A stretch of DNA of 64,000 nucleotides from Streptomyces sp. HM190 (GCF_009857135.1 NZ_CP047318.1:3534001-3598000), one strand, 5' to 3'. Shown: positions 18,952 to 27,987, counted from the first letter of the stretch. The notes: a model not told the origin generated them from the sequence alone. Numbers and translations are program-made.

Positions 18952-19791
18952 GTGGTGCGGTTCAACCTCATAGGCCCGTTCGAGATCGTCGCGCAGGACG
19001 GCAGATCGTATCTGCCGAGCACGCCGAAGGTGTGCCAGACACTGGCGTTGCTGCTGACCCGGGCGAACGAGATCGTCACGTCCGACTCCCTCATCCACGA
19101 GCTGTGGGGCGAGAGCCCGCCCCGCAGCGCCGTCACGACCCTGCAGACGTACGTCTACCACGCCCGGCGGATGTTCGTGGCCGAGCACCTCGTCCCCGCC
19201 GAGCGGCCCCTGCTGGTCACCCGTGCCCCCGGCTACGCCGTCCAGGTCGAGGACGACGAGGTGGACATACGGATCTTCGAGCGGCTGGTCGCCGAGGCGC
19301 ACAGCGACCTCGGCGCGCACCGGTACGAGTCGGCCGTCCGCAGGATCGACGCGGCCCTGGAGCTGTGGCGGGGGCCCGCCCTGTCCAACATCCCCGCCGG
19401 TGACCTGCTCACCGGCCACATCGTGCACCTGGAGGAACTGCGCATCCGGGCGCTGGAGATCCGGATCGAGGCGGAGGGCGGGCTGAACCGGCACCGCGAG
19501 TCCATTCCGCAGCTGCGCAAGCTCGTCAACGACTACCCGCTCAACGAGTGGTTCCACAGCCGGCTCATCATGGCGCTGGGCTCCTCGGGGCGGCGCGCGG
19601 AGGCCCTGCAGGCGTACCAGAACCTGCGGCGCATCCTCGCGGACGAGCTGGGCCTGGAGCCCTCCGCGGACCTCCAGCGGCTGCAGCTGGAACTGCTCGG
19701 TTCCCGATCGGACGGCGGGACGCGGGGGACCCCGCACTCCGGTTCCGGGAACACCGCGCAGGGTCCCGCGCGGCTGCCCGTCTTCACCTGA
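18952..19791 (+). CDS. SARP family pathway-specific activator (ActII-ORF4 type)
   Basis: A 279-residue protein with an N-terminal winged helix (FNLIGPFEIVAQDG ... LHELWGESPPRSAVTTLQTYVYHARR region, about 1-95) and a bacterial transcriptional activator domain (about 100-250), the size and layout of ActII-ORF4. It should bind the 11-bp-period heptamers found before five or six cluster promoters. The GTG pair at 18952/18955 follows GAGGAG. It is monocistronic between two hairpins. No TTA codon is present, unlike actII-ORF4, so bldA control of this gene is not expected. Confidence 0.93.
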   Translation: MVRFNLIGPFEIVAQDGRSYLPSTPKVCQTLALLLTRANEIVTSDSLIHELWGESPPRSAVTTLQTYVYHARRMFVAEHLVPAERPLLVTRAPGYAVQVEDDEVDIRIFERLVAEAHSDLGAHRYESAVRRIDAALELWRGPALSNIPAGDLLTGHIVHLEELRIRALEIRIEAEGGLNRHRESIPQLRKLVNDYPLNEWFHSRLIMALGSSGRRAEALQAYQNLRRILADELGLEPSADLQRLQLELLGSRSDGGTRGTPHSGSGNTAQGPARLPVFT

Positions 19792-19803
19792 GCGCCTTAA
19801 CGC

Positions 19804-19840
19804 GTCCGCCCCCGCCGGCCCTGGGCCGGCGGGGGCGGAC
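19804..19840. terminator. Bidirectional terminator
   Basis: GTCCGCCCCCGCCGGCC pairs perfectly with GGCCGGCGGGGGCGGAC around a short loop, between the convergent SARP gene and the deoxysugar operon. Confidence 0.85.
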
Positions 19841-19864
19841 GTCTGTCGGGGGGAGTCGTGCGGC

Positions 19865-21226
19865 TCAGGACCTCTTCGCCGCGAAGTCGCGGACACTCTC
19901 GGCGATCCAGTCGACGCGCTGCTCGTCCAGACCCGGGTAGACGCCCACCCAGAAGGTGTGCTCGGCGACGAGGTCGCTGTTCTCCAGGGAGCCCACCACG
20001 CGGTGGGGGCGGTCCTGGTAGGCGGGGTGCCGGGTGAGGTTCCCGGCGAAGAAGCGGCGGGTGCCGATCCTGCGGGCCTCCAGGAAGTCCACCAGGTCCT
20101 TGCGGGTGAAGCGGGCCTCGGGGCGCACCGTGAGGGCGAAGCCGAACCAGCTGGGGTCGCTGTCGGGGGTCGCCTCGGGCAGGATCAGGCCGGGCACGCC
20201 GTCCAGTCCCTCCCTGAGGCGGCGCCAGTTGGCGCGGCGGGCGTCGCCGAAGGCGTCCAGCCGGCGGAGCTGGCTCAGACCGAGGGCGGCCTGCAGGTCG
20301 GTGGCCTTCAGGTTGTAACCGACGTGGGAGAAGATGTACTTGTGGTCGTAGCCGTGCGGCAGGGTGCCCATCTGGTAGTCGAACCGCTTGAAGCAGCGGT
20401 TGTTCTCGCCCGGTTCGCACCAGCAGTCCCGGCCCCAGTCGCGCAGTGACTCCACGATCCGGGCCAGCGACAGGTTGCTGGTGAGGACGCAGCCGCCCTC
20501 CCCCATCGCGATGTGGTGCGCCGGGTAGAAACTGGTCGTGGCGATGTCGCCGAAGGTGCCGGTGAGTTTGCCGCGGTAGGTCGAGCCGACGGCGTCGCAG
20601 TTGTCCTCGACCAGGAACAGGTCGTGTTCCTCGGCGAGCGCGGCGATCTCCTCGACGGCGAACGGGTTGCCCAGGGCGTGGGCGATCATGATGGCCCGGG
20701 TGCGCGGGCCGATGGCCGCGGCCACCCGCTCCGGTGTGGTGTTGTACGTCGGGATGTCGACGTCGACGAAGACGGGCACCAGGCCGTTCTGGATGATCGG
20801 GTTCACGGTGGTCGGGAAGCCGGCCGCGACGGTGATCACCTCGTCGCCGGGCCGCAGCCGGCGGTCCTCCAGCAGGTGCGAGGTGAACGCGGACAGCGCC
20901 AGCAGGTTCGCGGAGGAACCGGAGTTGGCGAGGTGCGCCTTGCGCAGCTTGAAGTAGCGGGCGAACTCCCGCTCGAAGCGGCGGGAGCTGACCCCCGACG
21001 CGATCCGCATCTCCAGCGCGGCCTCGACGAGCGCCGCCCGGTCCTCGGCGTCGAAGACGGCGCCGGAGGGCCACACCTCGGTCTCGCCGGGCACGAACGC
21101 GCCTCCCCCGCCGCCGTGCTGGTCGCCGTGGGCGTGGTAGTCCCGGACCTGTTCCAGGATGCGGGCCTTGGCCGTCGCCCGTTCCCGCTTGGCCTCGGGG
21201 GAACCGGTCACCAGGGTCTCGGTCAT
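19865..21226 (-). CDS. NDP-4-keto-6-deoxyhexose 3-dehydratase (PLP/[2Fe-2S], SpnQ/RfbH type)
   Basis: A 453-residue enzyme of the DegT/DnrJ fold that removes the C-3 hydroxyl of a 4-keto sugar. The PLP lysine of aminotransferases is replaced by His in FYPAHHIAMGEGGCV, the hallmark of the E1/RfbH/SpnQ dehydratases. Cysteines in DCWCEPGENNRCF are candidate [2Fe-2S] ligands. It makes the sugar a 3-deoxy one. ATG 21226 overlaps the upstream 3-ketoreductase stop by 4 nt and has GGGAGGCG before it. It is the last gene of the minus-strand operon. No dedicated reductase partner is present, as in the spinosyn case, where cellular ferredoxin or flavodoxin systems serve. Confidence 0.92.
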   Translation of the reverse strand: MTETLVTGSPEAKRERATAKARILEQVRDYHAHGDQHGGGGGAFVPGETEVWPSGAVFDAEDRAALVEAALEMRIASGVSSRRFEREFARYFKLRKAHLANSGSSANLLALSAFTSHLLEDRRLRPGDEVITVAAGFPTTVNPIIQNGLVPVFVDVDIPTYNTTPERVAAAIGPRTRAIMIAHALGNPFAVEEIAALAEEHDLFLVEDNCDAVGSTYRGKLTGTFGDIATTSFYPAHHIAMGEGGCVLTSNLSLARIVESLRDWGRDCWCEPGENNRCFKRFDYQMGTLPHGYDHKYIFSHVGYNLKATDLQAALGLSQLRRLDAFGDARRANWRRLREGLDGVPGLILPEATPDSDPSWFGFALTVRPEARFTRKDLVDFLEARRIGTRRFFAGNLTRHPAYQDRPHRVVGSLENSDLVAEHTFWVGVYPGLDEQRVDWIAESVRDFAAKRS

Positions 21227-22257
21227 CGTGCATCGCCTCCCACGGCGTACTGGGCCTGTCGTTGGATGTCGGCGGTGAGCTCCGCCTGTCGGGTACTGGT
21301 CGCGCCGGACGTACCGGTCCCGGCGCCGTCGCCGGTCGGGACGCCGGTCGGTTCGCCGTTCGCGCCGCCGACCGCGCGGGCGAACGCCTCGACCCCGCCG
21401 AGGCACTGGTCGTACGGCTCCAACTCGTGCCGCCGGACGCCGTCCGGGCCCTCCAGCAGCAGGACGGGGCGGTGGTCGGGGGGTGGGGTGAAGGCGTGGT
21501 CGAGGCGGAGCCTGCCGGTGCTGCCCAGCACCTCGTAGCGGGACGTGTACCGGTGGTCCATCCCGAAGGTGAGCTGGGCGGTGGCGCCGTCCGTGTCCCG
21601 GCACAGCAGGGCGGCGCCCGCCACGTCCACGCCCCGCCCGGGATCGGTGCGCAGCACCGCGCCCGCGACCCGCAGCCGTGGACCGAGCAGCAACTGCGCG
21701 GCGCGCAGCGGGTAGACGCCGACGTCGAGGAGGGCGCCGCCGCCGAGGTCGGCGCGGTAGCGGATGTCGGCCGGGGGCCGCGGGGGGATGGTGAAGGCGG
21801 CCGAGACCGCGCGGACCTCGCCGACGGCGCCCCGCGCGATCAGGTCGAGGACGGCCGTGTGCTGCGGGTGGTGGACGAACAGGTAGTTCTCCCGCAGCAC
21901 CAGACCCGACCGCCGTGCCAGGGCGACCAGTTCGGCGGTCGTGCGGGGATCGGTGGTCAGCGGCTTCTCGGCGAGGACGTGCTTGCCGGCCTCCAGGGCG
22001 GCGCGCACCCAGTCGGCGTGCAGCGCCGCCGGCACGGGCACGTACACCGCGTCCACGCCGGGGTCGGCGAGGACCGCCCGGTAGTCGGGCAGCGCGTCGG
22101 CGCCGTACGCGGCGGCCAGGGTCCTCGCCCGGTCGGGGTCGCGGCTCGCCACGGCGGTCAGGGTGATGCCGGGCGCGCGGGACACGGCGGGCAGGATCCG
22201 GCGGACGGCGATGTCGGCGGCGCCCAGCAGGCCGAGCCGTACGGTGCGCCCGGTCAT
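21223..22257 (-). CDS. NDP-hexose 3-ketoreductase (Gfo/Idh/MocA family)
   Basis: A 344-residue NAD(P)H-dependent reductase. The N-terminal Rossmann domain has GLLGAADIA; the AEKPLTTDP segment carries the catalytic Lys; a C-terminal beta-sheet substrate domain follows (about residues 125-325). With the 2,3-dehydratase encoded directly upstream it completes C-2 deoxygenation by reducing the 3-keto product. The start overlaps the upstream stop and the stop overlaps the next start, so three sugar genes are translationally coupled. The last 45 residues hold a Gly/Thr-rich insertion before the end. Confidence 0.92.
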   Translation of the reverse strand: MTGRTVRLGLLGAADIAVRRILPAVSRAPGITLTAVASRDPDRARTLAAAYGADALPDYRAVLADPGVDAVYVPVPAALHADWVRAALEAGKHVLAEKPLTTDPRTTAELVALARRSGLVLRENYLFVHHPQHTAVLDLIARGAVGEVRAVSAAFTIPPRPPADIRYRADLGGGALLDVGVYPLRAAQLLLGPRLRVAGAVLRTDPGRGVDVAGAALLCRDTDGATAQLTFGMDHRYTSRYEVLGSTGRLRLDHAFTPPPDHRPVLLLEGPDGVRRHELEPYDQCLGGVEAFARAVGGANGEPTGVPTGDGAGTGTSGATSTRQAELTADIQRQAQYAVGGDAR

Positions 22258-23600
22258 CGGTCCCGCTGCCGCAGGAAGCGCAGGCAGGTCAGCAGGTTGC
22301 GGGCCTCGACGTTGACGTGGTTGGAGTACCTGAGGAGGCTGCCGAGCTGTCCGGGCGTCATCCAGACGTGGTCCTCGCCCGCGTCGAGCGGCACGGTGTC
22401 GTCGGCCTCGACGGCCAGGTAGCGGTTCTCGGCGTGGTGGAAGCGGCCGCCCTCCTCCGAGTGCACCACGTCGAACAGGATCCGCGACGGGTCCGCCGTC
22501 AGGACCGTGTCGAGGAAGCGGGGCCGCTCCTCCTCGGGGCGGCCGTCGTGGTTGGCCGGGTTGCACTGCACGGTGGGCGCCATCTCGGCGACGTCGCGGG
22601 AGCCGGCCTCCGTGCGGGCGTTCACCAGCACATGGCGGCGGCCGTCGATCCGCCGGGTGAGGAAGGCGATCACACCGCGCCCTGCGGGGGCCAGCATCGG
22701 CTGCGACCAGCGGGCCACCTCGCGGCCGTCCGCCTCGACGTCCACGCCGATCACCGAGAAGTAGCGGCCCTCCTCGTGGACGATACGGTCCCCGGTGTGG
22801 GTCCAGCCCTTCACCTCGGCGAGCGGAACGCGCCGCCGGTGCAGGTCCTGCGGAGCCTTGACGTCGGTGAACCAGCTGAGCAGTTCGGTCATCGAGTGCC
22901 GGCCCCGGTCCTCGGCGCCGGGCCCGCCGAAGTCGTCGGGCCAGGGCTGCGGCAGGCCCGACAGGACGGTGCGGGTGTCCATGTTGACGATGTTGTCGAG
23001 GGCGAGCAGGTCCCCGATCTGCTCCAGGGTCAGCCAGCAGAAGCCGTCACGCGGCGGCACGTCCTCGTCGGGGGGCAGCTCCACGATCATGTTGCGGTTG
23101 CGCTTGCTGTGGAACCAGGAGCCCTGCTCGGACTGGAGCGCGTCGAACAGGACCCGCCGCCGGGGCGGCGCCAGGAAGTACTCCAGGTACGGGACGGCGC
23201 CGCCCTGGTGGACGCGGGTGAAGTTGGACCGGGTGGCCTGCACGGTCGGGGACATCTGCAGGACGTTGATGTTGCCCGGCTCCATCTTGGCCTGGAGCAG
23301 GAAGTGCCGTACGCCGTCGAAGTCCTTGACGAGGACGCCGAGGACGCCGACCTCGGGCTGCACGATGATCGGCTGGGTCCAGGAGCGGGTCTCGCGGCGG
23401 CCGGTGGTGATCTCGACGCCCTCGACGGTGAAGAACCTCCCCGTGCGGTGCCGCAGGTTGCCGGTCTCGGGGTCGGCCGCCCAGCCGTCCAGGGCGTCGA
23501 GCGGCACGGGCGTCACGCGGTGCCGGTGGGTGCGGTTCCGTTCGGCGAACCAGTCGAGGAACTCCGACGTCTGTCGGAAGCGGAACACAGTGGGGAACAC
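22254..23600 (-). CDS. NDP-hexose 2,3-dehydratase
   Basis: A 448-residue protein built of two homologous halves (each with RHRTGRFFTVEGVEI/VHEEGRYFSVIGVDV and QAKMEPGN/NARTEAGS blocks), as in EvaA and TylX3. It eliminates the C-2 hydroxyl of NDP-4-keto-6-deoxyglucose, the first step towards a 2-deoxysugar. GTG 23600 is chosen because GGGAGGG lies at good spacing; an in-frame GTG at 23645 would add 15 residues but has no clear ribosome site. It is the first of three tightly coupled sugar genes; the 178-nt gap from the previous gene may hold a secondary promoter. Confidence 0.9.
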   Translation of the reverse strand: MFPTVFRFRQTSEFLDWFAERNRTHRHRVTPVPLDALDGWAADPETGNLRHRTGRFFTVEGVEITTGRRETRSWTQPIIVQPEVGVLGVLVKDFDGVRHFLLQAKMEPGNINVLQMSPTVQATRSNFTRVHQGGAVPYLEYFLAPPRRRVLFDALQSEQGSWFHSKRNRNMIVELPPDEDVPPRDGFCWLTLEQIGDLLALDNIVNMDTRTVLSGLPQPWPDDFGGPGAEDRGRHSMTELLSWFTDVKAPQDLHRRRVPLAEVKGWTHTGDRIVHEEGRYFSVIGVDVEADGREVARWSQPMLAPAGRGVIAFLTRRIDGRRHVLVNARTEAGSRDVAEMAPTVQCNPANHDGRPEEERPRFLDTVLTADPSRILFDVVHSEEGGRFHHAENRYLAVEADDTVPLDAGEDHVWMTPGQLGSLLRYSNHVNVEARNLLTCLRFLRQRDR

Positions 23601-23778
23601 GGTGGGGCCCTCCCGGTCGGCTGCTGTGCCGCCAGCATTCGGCACGGCGGTAGAAGGGGGCTCGAGGTCGGGGCGCGGCGAACGACCTGGGGTTCTCAGG
23701 GAGAAACAGGACCGGCGGGTGCCGTGGTGGCACCCGCCGGTGGGGGGCGCGGGCCGGTGCGGCCCGCGCGGCCGTCGT

Positions 23779-24729
23779 TCAGGACTGGCGGTCGCCGACC
23801 TCCGCCAGCGCCCTGAGGACGGCGGTCTGCCGGGTGTCGCGCTCGCGCACCAGGTCCTCGTAGGACGAGCCGCCGTACACCTGCTCGGCCTGCTCGATGA
23901 GGGACTGGATCGTCGCCTCGTCCAGGGTGGGGCGGCCGAGCAGCTCCCAGCCCTTCTCCAGGCCGGAGCCGAGCGTGCCGAGCCACTTGCGCAGACCGCC
24001 GGTGCCGCCGCCCAGGTGGAAGGCGAGGAAGGGGCCGACGGTGGCCCAGCGCAGCCCGATGGAGTGCGTGACGACGCGGTCCAGCTCCTCCAGGGAGACC
24101 ACGCCCTCCTTCACCAGGTGGATCGACTCGCGCAGCAGCGCGGACTGCAGCCGGTTCGCCGCGAACGCCAGGACCGGCTTGCGCAGCACCACCGGGACCC
24201 GGCTCACCGACTCGAAGAACGCGACCGCCTCGCGCACGGCCTCGGGGGAGGTGCGCTCACCGGCGACGACCTCCACGAGGGGCACGACGTGCGGCGGGTT
24301 GAACGGGTGCCCGACGACCAGACGGGCGGAGTCGGCCATCAGGGCACCCATGTCGTCCGGGTTCAGGGTGGAGGTGGACGACAGGAGCAGCGCGTCGGGC
24401 CGGGCAGCCTTGCCGATGCGGGCGAAGAGTTCCTGCTTGAGTTCCAGGTTCTCCGGCGCGTTCTCCACGACGACGTCGGCGTCCGCGACGGCACGCTCCA
24501 CGTCGGGCTCGAACTCCAGGCGCTCCGCGAAGGAGGCCGGGTCCTCGGTCCCCTCGGGGAGGAACGGGGCGAACAGGTCGAGGGCGTCCTGGACGATGCG
24601 CGGCGCCTCGGGCCTGCGGCTGTTGACGCGGACGCGCAGTCCGTGGCCGAGGAACAGCGCGATCCAGCCGAGGCCGATGGTGCCGGCGCCGACGACGGTG
24701 ACCGTCCGCGGCTGTGCTGGGGGCGTCAT
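23779..24729 (-). CDS. 3-hydroxyacyl-CoA dehydrogenase-like stereospecific reductase (ActVI-1 type)
   Basis: A 316-residue NAD(P)-binding protein with GAGTIG at 14-19, an EN motif (VVENAPENLELKQ), SSTSTL and GHPFNPPHVVPLVEV, i.e. the 3-hydroxyacyl-CoA dehydrogenase fold. In benzoisochromanequinone clusters this fold is the ActVI-ORF1 ketoreductase. That enzyme sets the C-3 stereocentre of the pyran ring by reducing the bicyclic keto acid before hemiketal closure. It is located between the LLM oxidoreductase and the sugar genes in one minus-strand operon. A primary-metabolism role is unlikely given this context. Confidence 0.85.
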   Translation of the reverse strand: MTPPAQPRTVTVVGAGTIGLGWIALFLGHGLRVRVNSRRPEAPRIVQDALDLFAPFLPEGTEDPASFAERLEFEPDVERAVADADVVVENAPENLELKQELFARIGKAARPDALLLSSTSTLNPDDMGALMADSARLVVGHPFNPPHVVPLVEVVAGERTSPEAVREAVAFFESVSRVPVVLRKPVLAFAANRLQSALLRESIHLVKEGVVSLEELDRVVTHSIGLRWATVGPFLAFHLGGGTGGLRKWLGTLGSGLEKGWELLGRPTLDEATIQSLIEQAEQVYGGSSYEDLVRERDTRQTAVLRALAEVGDRQS

Positions 24730-24766
24730 GGGTGGGTGCCTCGCTTCGGTGTCGACGGGCCCGCGG

Positions 24767-25834
24767 TCATCGGGCGGCGGACAGCTTCGGGATGACCTGC
24801 TCGGCCATCAACCGCATGGTGGTGGCGGCGTCCTCGAAGGACAGGTGGCCGGAGTGGACGCCGAGGCTGATGGTGATGTCGTCGCCGAACCACTCGGCGA
24901 TCTGCTCCAGTTGGGCGCGAACCTGGTCCGGGGCGCCGATGAGGAGCTTGTTCTGCGCGAGCTTCCCCTCGAAGTGCGAGGTCCTCGTGGCCTCGACGAG
25001 CTTCTCGTAGCCGGGGTAGGCGGAGCTGCGCGTGGTCTCCCAGGAGGCGACGGCGGCGCGGATCGCCGCGGTGTTGCGGTCGTCGTCGAGGCGGCCCTTC
25101 GTCCGGGCGGAGTCGCCGTCCTCGGACACCACGCACGGGTAGCTGAAGTGGATCTGCTCGGTGCCGGGGGTGCGGCCGGAGGCGGCCCACTCGGCGCGGT
25201 AGACGGCGAGCCGGCTCTGGAGCTCCTCGGTGGACATCACGTTGGGCACCGTCTGCAGGTGGTGCCCGGCGCGGCCCGCCTCGGCGCACGACTCGGCGCT
25301 GCGGGCGGTGGTGACGAACACCGGCGGGTGCGGGTCCTGCACCGGCCGGGGCAGCAGGGTGACCGGGCCGAAGCGGTGGAAGCGGCCCTCGACGACCACG
25401 TCCTCCTCGGCCCACAGCCGTTTGACGGCCTCGACTCCCTCGGTGAAGCGGTCCTTGGACTCGTCGATGGGGATGCCGAACGCCTTGAACTCGTCGGGCA
25501 GGAAGGCCCGGCCGAACGCGGCGTCGACCCGGCCGCCCGACAGGGCGTCGAGCATGGCCAGCTTGCCGGCGAGCTTCACCGGGTGCTGGAAGGCGGGGAT
25601 GGTGGCGCTGGTGCCCAGCCGTACCCGGCGGGTGCGTCCCGCGGCGGCCGCCAGGAACGTCACCGGGTCGGGGCTGTAGCCGCCGTAGGCGAAGAAGTAG
25701 TGCTCGACCATCTTCACGTGGTCGAAGCCCAGTTCCTCGGCGAGGTCGACCAGGCGCAGCGCCTCGTCGAAGTACTGCGGGGCCGGTTTGTCGGCCGGGC
25801 CGACGGTGGGGAAGAAGACGATGCCGAACTTCAT
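24767..25834 (-). CDS. LLM-class flavin-dependent oxidoreductase
   Basis: A 355-residue luciferase-like barrel protein (MKFGIVFFPTVGPADKP start; GFDHVKMVEHYFFAYGGYSPDPVTFLAAAAGRT; LSGGRVDAAFGRAFLP). Relatives use FMNH2 or F420 to oxidise or reduce small molecules. It lies 10 nt after the SnoaL-like gene in the polyketide tailoring operon, so it is probably a monooxygenase or dehydrogenase acting on the quinone scaffold. Reduced flavin could come from the ActVB-like reductase at 53.8 kb. The cofactor cannot be assigned from sequence alone. Confidence 0.85.
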   Translation of the reverse strand: MKFGIVFFPTVGPADKPAPQYFDEALRLVDLAEELGFDHVKMVEHYFFAYGGYSPDPVTFLAAAAGRTRRVRLGTSATIPAFQHPVKLAGKLAMLDALSGGRVDAAFGRAFLPDEFKAFGIPIDESKDRFTEGVEAVKRLWAEEDVVVEGRFHRFGPVTLLPRPVQDPHPPVFVTTARSAESCAEAGRAGHHLQTVPNVMSTEELQSRLAVYRAEWAASGRTPGTEQIHFSYPCVVSEDGDSARTKGRLDDDRNTAAIRAAVASWETTRSSAYPGYEKLVEATRTSHFEGKLAQNKLLIGAPDQVRAQLEQIAEWFGDDITISLGVHSGHLSFEDAATTMRLMAEQVIPKLSAAR

Positions 25835-25844
25835 CGTGTGCTCC

Positions 25845-26309
25845 TCAGTCCCGGGCCGAGCCGTCGTGGGTCAGGTCGCGCTGCCGCACCTGCCAGGCGC
25901 CGTTCACCCGGACGAGGTGGTCGTGGCAGACGACGCTGGCGAAGATCTCCAGCTGCCCGCCGCGCGGGGTGCGCATGGCGAGGGCGTACGCGCGGGTGCG
26001 CACCGAGCCGTCCTCCTGGGGGCGGACGTCGAGCATGCCCAGCCAGTGCCGGAAGTCGATCTTGTCGGCGTCGAGCCGCTCCTGCCGTGCCCGGGACGAG
26101 GCGCGGATCGTCTCGCGGCCGCGCAGCGGCTCGGCCAGCCGGCTGGCCTCGGCGAAGACCGCGTCGGTGGTGAAGGTGTCGGCCCAGTCGTCGGGCCTGC
26201 CGTCGTCGAGCAGGCCCATCTGGCGGGCGTAGAACTGCTGGATCTCCGCGTACAGGTCGGCCGGGGCGAACGGCTCTGTCGCCCGGTCCTGGGTGGTGGG
26301 GTGGCTCAT
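25845..26309 (-). CDS. SnoaL/NTF2-like protein, copy 1 (ActVI-A type)
   Basis: A 154-residue single-domain NTF2-fold protein. The segment LYAEIQQFYARQMGLLDDG starts the first helices, then WADTFTTDAVF, IDFRHWLGMLDVRPQEDGSVRTRAYALAM and a final strand pair. In actinorhodin and medermycin clusters NTF2-like proteins (ActVI-A, Med-ORF11) assist cyclisation or ketoreductase control. It is paralogous to the protein encoded at 27988-28449, sharing EIQQFYARQM, GMLDVRP and GSVRTR. It is encoded between the flavin hydroxylase and the LLM protein. Confidence 0.85.
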   Translation of the reverse strand: MSHPTTQDRATEPFAPADLYAEIQQFYARQMGLLDDGRPDDWADTFTTDAVFAEASRLAEPLRGRETIRASSRARQERLDADKIDFRHWLGMLDVRPQEDGSVRTRAYALAMRTPRGGQLEIFASVVCHDHLVRVNGAWQVRQRDLTHDGSARD

Positions 26310-26369
26310 GCCAACTGCCTTCCGTAGGTCGTGTGACAGGTCGGTACGAGGACGGGGCGGCGTCGGGCG

Positions 26370-27491
26370 TCAGCCGGCCGCCGGCTCCAGCAGCCGGGCG
26401 CCGTAGGCCGCGCCCGCGGTGTCGAAGCGCAGGGCGACATGGCTGGCCAGGCAGTGCACGTCGCGCCAGATCCGCTGGAGGGGGTGGGCGGCGAGCTGGC
26501 CGGTGCTGCCGACGGTGCGGAACAGCCGGCCGACGACGTCGACGAGCTGGTCCACGGCGTGGGCGCAGTCGGCGGGGTTGCGCACCTGCTCCAGGGGGGT
26601 CGCCGCGGGGGCGTCGGCGACGCGGGCCGCGCGTTCCAGCAGCAGCTGGGCCGCGTCGACGGTGACGGCGGCGCGGGCGAGGGCGGTCCGGGGGCCGGTG
26701 TTGTGGTCGTCGGTGTCCATCGCCGTGTGCTCGGACCACACCCGCAGCGCGGCGCGGGCCGCGCCGAGCGCCGGGGCGGCGAACAGCAGGCCGCTGACCA
26801 GCCGCAGCGGGACGGTGTGGCAGCGGGCGGTGGAGGCGACGGCCCGCCCGGCGAGCATGGTGTCCCGGGGGAAACCGCGGTGCCGGGGGACGAAGACGTT
26901 GTCGGCGGCGAGGGTGTGGCTGCCGGTGCCGCGCATACCGATCGCCGACCAGGTGTCGCTGACCTGGTAGTCGGCGCGGGGCAGCGCGAAGAACCAGGGC
27001 ACGTGCCGGTCGTCCTGCGGCACCAGCGCGCACACCAGCGCCCAGTCGGAGAAGCCGACCGCGCTGGTGAACTCCCACTCGCCGGTGACCCGCCAGCCGT
27101 CCGCGACCTCCGTGACCGCGCCCCTCGGCATGAGCGCGCCGACGACCACGGTGTCGGGTCCGTGCTCCCACAGGTCCCGCTGGCCCCGCTCGGGCAGGTA
27201 GGCGCCCATGCGGGCGGCGCCCGCGGTGACCGACGCGCACCAGGCGGCCGAGGTGCAGCCCTCCGCCAGCGCGGCGACCGCGTCCAGCAGTTCCCGGGCG
27301 CCGCCCTCGGCGCCGCCGAACCGCGCGGGCACGAAGTGCCGGGCGAAGCCGGCGCGGACGATGCCGTCCGTGACCGCCGGTGCCAGTTCCCGGTCGGTGT
27401 CCGCGTCGGCGGCGTACCGCGCCGCGGTCGCGGCGAGGTCACCGGCCCGCTCCGGCAGACCGGTTCGGCTGGTTGTCGACTGGCTCGGCAT
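26370..27491 (-). CDS. Two-component flavin-dependent hydroxylase (ActVA-ORF5 type)
   Basis: A 373-residue acyl-CoA-dehydrogenase-fold monooxygenase. The sequence FARHFVPARFGGAEGGARELLDAVAALAEGCTSAAW, LMPRGAVTEVADGWRVTGEWEFTSAVGFSDWALVCA and GMRGTGSHTL follows ActVA-ORF5 and HpaB/HpaH-type oxygenase components, which use free FMNH2 and O2. It would hydroxylate the aromatic ring to give the quinone. ATG 27491 follows AGGAAG. Its flavin reductase partner is likely the ActVB-like product encoded 26 kb away. Upstream lies an unusual minisatellite instead of a tight operon junction. Confidence 0.88.
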   Translation of the reverse strand: MPSQSTTSRTGLPERAGDLAATAARYAADADTDRELAPAVTDGIVRAGFARHFVPARFGGAEGGARELLDAVAALAEGCTSAAWCASVTAGAARMGAYLPERGQRDLWEHGPDTVVVGALMPRGAVTEVADGWRVTGEWEFTSAVGFSDWALVCALVPQDDRHVPWFFALPRADYQVSDTWSAIGMRGTGSHTLAADNVFVPRHRGFPRDTMLAGRAVASTARCHTVPLRLVSGLLFAAPALGAARAALRVWSEHTAMDTDDHNTGPRTALARAAVTVDAAQLLLERAARVADAPAATPLEQVRNPADCAHAVDQLVDVVGRLFRTVGSTGQLAAHPLQRIWRDVHCLASHVALRFDTAGAAYGARLLEPAAG

Positions 27492-27600
27492 AGAACCCAC
27501 TTCCTCACCCGGTGATCTGCTGGAACACGTCCGGCACCGCCGCACGCCGCCCACCGTGCGCGGGCTCGCTGGAACCGGTCTCGAACCGTGCTCGACGGGG

Positions 27601-27900
27601 CGGCCGGCCCGTGGCGCGGTCGGCCGCCCGTGGCGCGGTCGGCCGCCCCTGGCGCGGCTGGACGGCCCACGGTGGCCGCCGGGGATCGGGGGCCGGTCCA
27701 GGACGTCTTGAGGCGCGCTCGAACGGGGGCCGGGGGGCCGACGGACCCACAGGCCGGGGGCCAGGGGCCAAGGGCCGAAGGGCCGACGGACCCACAGGCC
27801 GAGGGCCGAGGGCCGAGGGCCGAAGGGCCGACGGACCCACAGGCCGAGGGCCAAGGGCCAAGGGCCAAGGGCCGACGGACCCACAGGCCAGGGGCCGAAG
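27601..27900. repeat. Minisatellite-like tandem repeats in a 496-nt gap
   Basis: The gap 27492-27987 holds no gene. From about 27601 a 19-nt unit GTGGCGCGGTCGGCCGCCC is repeated twice and partly again. From about 27734 the unit CCGACGGACCCACAGGCC occurs four times, separated by variable runs of AGGGCC. The repeats lie inside the minus-strand tailoring operon, between the two SnoaL/hydroxylase genes. Unit spacing is irregular and no spacers of constant length occur, so it is not a CRISPR array. Confidence 0.8.
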
Positions 27901-27987
27901 GGGCTCGGCGAGGGCGGCGGGGCTCGCCGGGCCGGGGGCCGGCGAAGCCCGGCGGGGCTCGGCGGGCCTGGGGCGCCGTCCGGGGGC

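Noticed and set aside
23646..23778. SARP operator upstream of the 2,3-dehydratase gene
   Set aside because: A single TCGAGGT is present but no second heptamer at 11 bp, so I did not list it.
27601..27900. CRISPR array
   Set aside because: Repeat units are unequally spaced, the intervening sequence is itself low-complexity, and no cas genes occur in the window.
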